A stretch of DNA of 6,002 bases, taken from Candidatus Bipolaricaulota bacterium (lineage in GTDB: Bacteria > Bipolaricaulota > Bipolaricaulia > RBG-16-55-9 > DRXL01). Shown in pieces: positions 1-4,177 of the stretch. How positions within the stretch are numbered: position 1 is the stretch's first letter; every line of letters starts with the position of its first letter. The stretch lies in contig JAOAIA010000071.1 of NCBI GenBank assembly GCA_026414955.1, positions 1 to 6,002 on the forward strand. Direction: 5' to 3'. The translations under genes and the position numbers were made by a program. The notes below the pieces were generated by a model. The model did not search any database. It was not told where the DNA came from and saw only the letters and a list, made by a program, of their open reading frames with translations.

Positions 1-1790
1 CTTGGTCACGTGATGGAAAGGAAATCGTCTATCAGCACAGCGGGCCGGGACGCAACGGACTCAGAATGATAAACGCCGACGGCGAAAACGATCACGAGAT
101 CCTCTTCGGCCCAGCGGAGCTACCGTCCTTCTCGCCCGATGGGCACTCCGTGCTCTACACCAAGCTCGATACGAACGGCTTCTATTACGCCTTCAGCGAC
201 GTCTATCTCTATGATTTAGAGCAGAAGCGCGAGCGGCGGCTGACTCAGGGCGCGCGCGCTTATGTCGCTGCTTTTGCTCCTGACGGACAAACGATCTACT
301 TTGCTCATCACATCGGGCGCGACGCCAGCACCGCGATCTCCAAGCTCGACGTACAATCCGGCAAGATCACGCCCGTCAAAGAGTTTTCTGATAATAGCGT
401 CACAGTGCACTCTCTGGCTGTCTCCCCTGACGGCAAGACGCTGGCGCTCTCGCTCTGGCGCCGTGGCGGATATCAAGATATCTATCTGCTCTCCCTCGAA
501 GGTGGCGAGCTTACCCCCATCACCCAAGACAAGGACGAAGACCTCGATCCCAGCTTCTCCCCCGACGGAGAGTATCTGCTCTTCAGATCCGACAGAGGCG
601 ACTATCGCGTCGCCAATCTCTACGCGTACAAACTCGGTGACGGTTCGTTCTATAGGGTGACGAACGTGCTCACGGGAGCGTTCGATCCCGTCGTCTCGCC
701 CGACGGCGCAAAGATCGCGTTCACCAGCTACAGCAGCGACGGCTACGATATCTATCTCATGCCCTTTGATCCCCAGAGCTGGAAGCCCGTCACCATTGCT
801 AAAGAGACGCTCCCGACATGGCCCGGCTTCACCAAGACGAACTTCCCCATCAAGTCCTACGACATGATCCCGTCGCTCTTGCCCAAGCTCTGGCTGCCCT
901 TCAGCGATGGCAAGTCCATCGGGGCTGTTACCTTCGGACAGGACGTCTTAGGCAAACACGGCTATCAGATCATTGCAGGCTGGGACTTCGAGCAGAACAA
1001 GCTGTTCTATTCGGTTGATTACATGCTCGCTCAGTTCTTGCCGGTGCTCTCGTTCTCTGTGAGCGACACGCGCGACGGGCGCATCCAGAAAGTGAGCGCA
1101 GTAATGCCGTTAGCCCTGAGCATTTCCCAAGAGCAATGGCTTGGGGCAAGCTACAGCCGCGCGGACCGTCCCGCGAAAGAACCAGATCATCCCGCTCCCT
1201 GGACGGAAGAGACTTACGCTGCTCAATATAACTATCGCAGCGTGCGCGGCTCGGATCTCTGGCGCGACACGCTCTCTCTCTCAGTGCAAGGCGAGCTGAA
1301 GATCCCCAGCGATGCTCAGCCCTATCGCAGACTGACTGTGACGCTGCGCGAGGTCTTTCGGCTCCCGTTCGTTGAGACGCACACGCTGAGCTTGAGATTT
1401 ACCGGCGGCTGGAGCGATGCTGAGAAAGCCGAAGACGGCTTCTCTCTGGGAGGCCACACGGGAGAGTTCGCGCTGCGGGGGTTTGCTGAAAAAGCCCAGC
1501 AAGGCAAGCAAGCGCTTATTACTACCATCGAATACAGATTCCCGTTGGCGACGATTGAGCGGGCACTCGGCTATTGGCCGGTCTTCTTCGATGACGTGCG
1601 TGGTGGGGTCTTTGTCGAGGCCGGCGTTGCCGGAGAGACGCTTAGTATAGACAGTCTGAAGCTCAGTTTTGGCGCCGAGATCAGCCTGTCGCTGACAACG
1701 GGATATTTCTTGAACTGGGCGCTGCGAGTGGGCATCGCCCAGGGGCTAGGCGAGCCAAGCCCGCGAGTCTATCTGACTGTGGGGATGTGA
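1..1790 (+). CDS. TolB-like propeller fused to Omp85/BamA-type outer-membrane barrel (5' partial)
   Basis: The reading frame is already open at base 3 and reads WSRDGKEIVYQH ahead of the first internal ATG at 66, so the true start lies upstream of the window. Numbering from that ATG, PD40/WD40-like propeller motifs recur: the upstream WSRDGK, SFSPDG near 22, FAPDG near 70, SPDG near 119, SFSPDG near 166 and SPDG near 212, each followed by a hydrophobic strand and often a D-(I/V)-Y-L ending. From about residue 265 the sequence turns into alternating amphipathic strands typical of a beta-barrel. It carries an LRGF motif (470-473) and EYRFPL (489-494), as in the C-terminal bacterial surface antigen (Omp85/D15) domain. 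Known relatives carry an N-terminal peptidase-MA domain; whether this one does cannot be seen. It probably sits in the outer membrane with the propeller on one face. It is a paralogue of the gene starting at 4178 and converges on the protease gene. Substrate and role are unknown. Confidence 0.85.
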   Translation, partial: WSRDGKEIVYQHSGPGRNGLRMINADGENDHEILFGPAELPSFSPDGHSVLYTKLDTNGFYYAFSDVYLYDLEQKRERRLTQGARAYVAAFAPDGQTIYFAHHIGRDASTAISKLDVQSGKITPVKEFSDNSVTVHSLAVSPDGKTLALSLWRRGGYQDIYLLSLEGGELTPITQDKDEDLDPSFSPDGEYLLFRSDRGDYRVANLYAYKLGDGSFYRVTNVLTGAFDPVVSPDGAKIAFTSYSSDGYDIYLMPFDPQSWKPVTIAKETLPTWPGFTKTNFPIKSYDMIPSLLPKLWLPFSDGKSIGAVTFGQDVLGKHGYQIIAGWDFEQNKLFYSVDYMLAQFLPVLSFSVSDTRDGRIQKVSAVMPLALSISQEQWLGASYSRADRPAKEPDHPAPWTEETYAAQYNYRSVRGSDLWRDTLSLSVQGELKIPSDAQPYRRLTVTLREVFRLPFVETHTLSLRFTGGWSDAEKAEDGFSLGGHTGEFALRGFAEKAQQGKQALITTIEYRFPLATIERALGYWPVFFDDVRGGVFVEAGVAGETLSIDSLKLSFGAEISLSLTTGYFLNWALRVGIAQGLGEPSPRVYLTVGM

Positions 1791-1847
1791 TGCGCTACAA
1801 TCATAGAAGGGTGGAGCAGACACACACCGGACGTTTCTATTTGCTAA

Positions 1848-1870
1848 GCCAAGCGACTTCAGTCGCCGGC
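1848..1870. terminator. Possible small hairpin between convergent genes
   Basis: GCGAC (1853-1857) and GTCGC (1862-1866) form a 5-bp stem around the loop TTCA. An outer GCC/GGC pairing (1848-1850 with 1868-1870) extends it across a small internal mismatch. It lies just past the upstream gene's stop and overlaps the protease stop codon (TGA, 1861-1859 on the minus strand). There is no clear T-tract on either side, so a classical intrinsic terminator is doubtful; position is the main support. Confidence 0.25.
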
Positions 1871-3313
1871 TTCCAACGCGGCCTTCACTGCTGCCAGCGC
1901 GTCAACTCGGCCCCACCCGAAAGAATTGTTGGGTCGGTCGCCGCCACAGTCGCCCGCTTTGGGTATCGCCGTCTGACGGATCAGCTCTTCGAGAACCTCG
2001 ACGCGACCCTTCAGATGCGGCGCGGCTGATAACATCAGCGCCGCAATGCCTGCAACATGAGGCGCCGCTAACGACGTGCCCCCAACACTGAGATAGCTTC
2101 CCCCAGGCACAGGACCACGAATGCTCACCCCCGGCGCGCTCACGTCCGGCTCGATCTGTTCCGTGCCCCAGAGCGTCACCGGCCCACGACTGCTAAACCG
2201 TGCGATCGTGTCATCGCGGGTCGTCGCGCCCACCGTGAACGCGGCTTCGTAGATCGCCGGCGGGTCATTGATCGAACTACAGCTTGGCCCCTCGTTCCCC
2301 GCCGCGGCGACGAAGAGCATTCCCCCAGCGCGCACGCGCTCCACAGCTTCTTTGAGCGTGTCAGGCTCGCAGCCCTCATGCGGCGGACAGCCCCACGAAT
2401 TATTGATCACTTGCGGGGCCTTGCTCGGATCGCCCTGGGTCATGGGATCGCCTCCCAACGGGAACGGCGCCAAGAAAAACTCCATGCACCCGATGTAACG
2501 CTCTGGCGTGCCGTAGCCATCGAAGTCCATATTGCGACACGCGATCCATTGAGACTCAAACGCGACCCCAGTGCGGAGATGCTCTTCGGTGCCCACGACA
2601 ACCCCGAGCGTGAGCGTCCCGTGGGCGCTGGGGTCAATCGGCTCTGGGGAGCTCTCTACAGTATCGAACCAATTATAGTTATGATCGGCGATCTCGTCCT
2701 CGCCGCTATAGCCGCGATATTGATTGATAAGAGCCGGGTGGAGCCAATCAACGCCGGTGTCGGCTCCAGCCACAATTACGCCCTTGCCCGTGATCCCCAA
2801 CTCCCAGACCTTATCAGCGTTGATGAGCGTCAAGTTCCACGGGATATAAGTAGTCTGTTGCGCTTGCTCCAATTCATAAGAGGGCGAGAGCGCTTTCACC
2901 CTGGGGTTGAGTTCAATGCGTGCCACGTCGTCTCGCGCCGCCAGCGCACGGACTAAGTTTGCGTCGGCGTTCGGGATGGCGATCATGTTCACTAAGTAGT
3001 GTGCTCGATACGAGACACCCTGGGCATCCAGTTCCTGGCGCAAGGCGTGCTGAGAGCGACGCGCGATCTGGGTAAGAGTTTCGTAGACGTAGCGCCCGCG
3101 CTCAAGTTGAGTAGCAAAGCGCGGCGTATCGCCAAGACGAGCCTTCTCCTTGAGAATTACCAAGACGTCGGCGCGCTTCTGCACAGCAAGCGCCGCGTGG
3201 ACCGAGGGCTTGATCTTCGATAAGACGGGCGCCGCGCGCTCCCCATGCACCGTGAGCGCATACGCTACTCCTAGTAATGCTATGACCGTGAGTATCCAGC
3301 GATTCCCTCTCAT
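1859..3313 (-). CDS. Secreted S8 subtilisin-like serine protease, bacillopeptidase F-like
   Basis: This is a complete extracellular or periplasmic endopeptidase. Residues are numbered from the alternative GTG at 3322 (487 aa); subtract 3 for the preferred ATG at 3313 (484 aa). A signal peptide (about 5-30, basic n-region then ILTVIALLGVAYAL) is followed by an I9-like inhibitor prodomain (about 50-143, starting DVLVILKEKARL). The catalytic domain has Asp188 (GADTGVD), His234 (AHGTLTLG), oxyanion Asn343 (AAAGNEGP) and Ser417 (GGTSLAAPHVAG). The stretches WIACRNMD, CMEFFLAP, NNSWGCPP and NDPPAIYEA match what I recall of the bacillopeptidase F-like subgroup. Cys262, 279, 312, 318, 348 and 459 could form disulfides, fitting export. 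ATG 3313 is preferred because GGTGATC, an anti-SD match, lies 3 bases upstream of it; GTG 3322 would overlap the preceding stop as GTGA but has no SD. It is the second gene of a two-gene operon. Its substrate is unknown. Confidence 0.95.
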   Translation of the reverse strand: MRGNRWILTVIALLGVAYALTVHGERAAPVLSKIKPSVHAALAVQKRADVLVILKEKARLGDTPRFATQLERGRYVYETLTQIARRSQHALRQELDAQGVSYRAHYLVNMIAIPNADANLVRALAARDDVARIELNPRVKALSPSYELEQAQQTTYIPWNLTLINADKVWELGITGKGVIVAGADTGVDWLHPALINQYRGYSGEDEIADHNYNWFDTVESSPEPIDPSAHGTLTLGVVVGTEEHLRTGVAFESQWIACRNMDFDGYGTPERYIGCMEFFLAPFPLGGDPMTQGDPSKAPQVINNSWGCPPHEGCEPDTLKEAVERVRAGGMLFVAAAGNEGPSCSSINDPPAIYEAAFTVGATTRDDTIARFSSRGPVTLWGTEQIEPDVSAPGVSIRGPVPGGSYLSVGGTSLAAPHVAGIAALMLSAAPHLKGRVEVLEELIRQTAIPKAGDCGGDRPNNSFGWGRVDALAAVKAALEAGD

Positions 3314-3316
3314 GAT

Positions 3317-3323
3317 GATCACC
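3317..3323 (-). promoter_or_regulatory. Ribosome binding site deciding the protease start
   Basis: On the minus strand GGTGATC lies 3 bases before ATG 3313 and is complementary to seven bases of the usual 16S 3' end (GATCACC). In the register of a full AGGAGGTGATC site this gives a normal spacing. The alternative GTG start and the stop codon of the preceding gene both lie within this stretch, suggesting translational coupling. Confidence 0.55.
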
Positions 3324-4074
3324 GGGCAAAGAGCCTATCACGAGCCTTCACGATCTGCTCGCAGGTCGTATTGGGTTCGACGCGCGTCGTGCGGAAGTAG
3401 CTGTTCTCTTTCTTGGGATCGGGGGTGTTCTCACTTTGGCTTGCTAAGAGGGGGTTGCTCGCCCCGATGACGACTTGCTCGCTGCCCCACTCGATGAGAC
3501 CATCTATGATCATGGTGTTGAGCGTCGTGCTGCGCAGGCTGTTCCAGTCTCGTTGAATGATATAGATCTCCCCCTCGATGAAGCCCAACACATTGACGCG
3601 AATCGTCATGCCCGGCTTGCCGTCCTTGTCTTGGTCGAAGATCCGTGGGTCGTTGGGATCGGTTGGGAGCGGGTCTTTCTCTGGGTCTTGCAGGCGCACT
3701 CCCCGCACGATGGTGTAGCGCGGCTGGAAGAGCTGCCAGCTCCCTCCCACCGATTCGAGCCGTGCCGGCTTGGTGTCAACGCCCATATGCTTGACGAACG
3801 CCTCAGGGAAGATCACTTTAAAGAATGGGCTACTGCTCTCGCTCTCGACGGCGCACGGCTCAAAAACTATAGAGAGATCTGTGCCCTTCTGCGTGACTTC
3901 TAGGCGTATAATCGTAGATGTCTTGAGGTTGATCGTGCCCAGCACGGGAGCGTTCGTCAGAGACGACGTGATTTGGAGCTGGGCCCATGCCCCAGAGACG
4001 TCCAGCGGCTGCACAGAGAGACCTGGCCAACCAACACACAGAATGCCGAGCACGAAGAAGAGCCACCGCTGCAT
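3319..4074 (-). CDS. Secreted protein of unknown function with DxDxDG calcium-loop-like motif
   Basis: I do not recognise a named family. The 251-residue product begins MQRWLFFVLGILCVGWPG, a good signal peptide; GILC does not fit a lipobox, so a soluble exported protein is likelier than a lipoprotein. The mature part starts with DVSGAWAQLQ and is rich in beta-type strands. Residues 147-155 read DQDKDGKPG, resembling the calcium-binding loops of EF-hand or thrombospondin type 3 repeats, and are preceded by PTDPNDPRIF. There are two non-signal cysteines, Cys74 and Cys238, which could pair. From memory, similar DxDxDGxPG-containing hypothetical proteins with a nearby YxxQR occur in other diderm bacteria, but I cannot name the family. 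The start at 4074 is chosen over the longer frame from 4281 because of the SD, the signal peptide and the promoter just upstream. It is the first gene of an operon with the S8 protease, so a partner, inhibitor or folding-helper role is possible but unproven. Confidence 0.75.
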   Translation of the reverse strand: MQRWLFFVLGILCVGWPGLSVQPLDVSGAWAQLQITSSLTNAPVLGTINLKTSTIIRLEVTQKGTDLSIVFEPCAVESESSSPFFKVIFPEAFVKHMGVDTKPARLESVGGSWQLFQPRYTIVRGVRLQDPEKDPLPTDPNDPRIFDQDKDGKPGMTIRVNVLGFIEGEIYIIQRDWNSLRSTTLNTMIIDGLIEWGSEQVVIGASNPLLASQSENTPDPKKENSYFRTTRVEPNTTCEQIVKARDRLFAR

Positions 4075-4080
4075 ATGTTC

Positions 4081-4093
4081 GTCACCTCGTGAC
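4081..4093 (-). promoter_or_regulatory. SD of the 4074 gene inside a small dyad
   Basis: On the minus strand GAGGTGA (4088-4082) is a strong Shine-Dalgarno site 7 bases before ATG 4074 and fixes that start. It lies within the perfect inverted repeat GTCAC-GAG-GTGAC (4093-4081), so the SD would be partly paired if the 5-bp hairpin formed in the leader. The dyad could equally be an operator half-site pair or chance. The SD is well supported; the dyad's function is not. Confidence 0.6.
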
Positions 4094-4110
4094 TGTCGCT
4101 TAAGGCTGAC

Positions 4111-4139
4111 ATTGTAGCGCGTGAGGTGTATGAGAGCAA
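4111..4139 (-). promoter_or_regulatory. Sigma70-type promoter for the secreted protein/protease operon
   Basis: On the minus strand TTGCTC (4139-4134) and TACAAT (4116-4111) are separated by exactly 17 bp. The -10 matches five of six consensus bases; the -35 keeps the TTG. Transcription would start near 4104, leaving a leader of about 30 bases that contains the SD. Its -35 box lies 2 bp from the -35 box of the divergent promoter. Confidence 0.55.
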
Positions 4140-4141
4140 GT

Positions 4142-4172
4142 TTGACCCAGCCCCCACCCTGTTGCGTACAAT
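4142..4172 (+). promoter_or_regulatory. Sigma70-type promoter giving a probably leaderless mRNA
   Basis: TTGACC (4142-4147) and TACAAT (4167-4172) are separated by 19 bp, longer than ideal. The -10 ends five bases before ATG 4178, so transcription is expected to begin at or within a base or two of the start codon. No SD-like sequence precedes that ATG, in agreement with leaderless translation and in contrast to the SD-led genes on the other strand. Confidence 0.5.
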
Positions 4173-4177
4173 AAGAT

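Noticed and set aside
1773..1801. Promoter-like CTGACT, 17 bp, TACAAT on the plus strand at the end of the first gene
   Set aside because: The GCGCTACAAT decamer also occurs in the minus promoter at 4120-4111, but here it faces only the antisense of the protease; a 10-mer match in 6 kb is not surprising. An antisense RNA is possible but unsupported.
1787..2029. 80-codon plus-strand frame just after the first gene
   Set aside because: It overlaps antisense to the protease C-terminus, whose motifs are unambiguous; the product looks random.
3314..3322. GTG start at 3322 for the protease, giving a 4-base GTGA overlap
   Set aside because: It has no SD upstream, whereas the ATG at 3313 has GGTGATC at suitable spacing; it remains an alternative that adds only three residues.
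4102..4113. Possible lipoprotein assignment of the 251-residue protein via GILC
   Set aside because: The residue before Cys is Leu rather than Gly/Ala/Ser, and this GILC lies at residues 10-13 of the protein, too early and with the hydrophobic stretch continuing past it.
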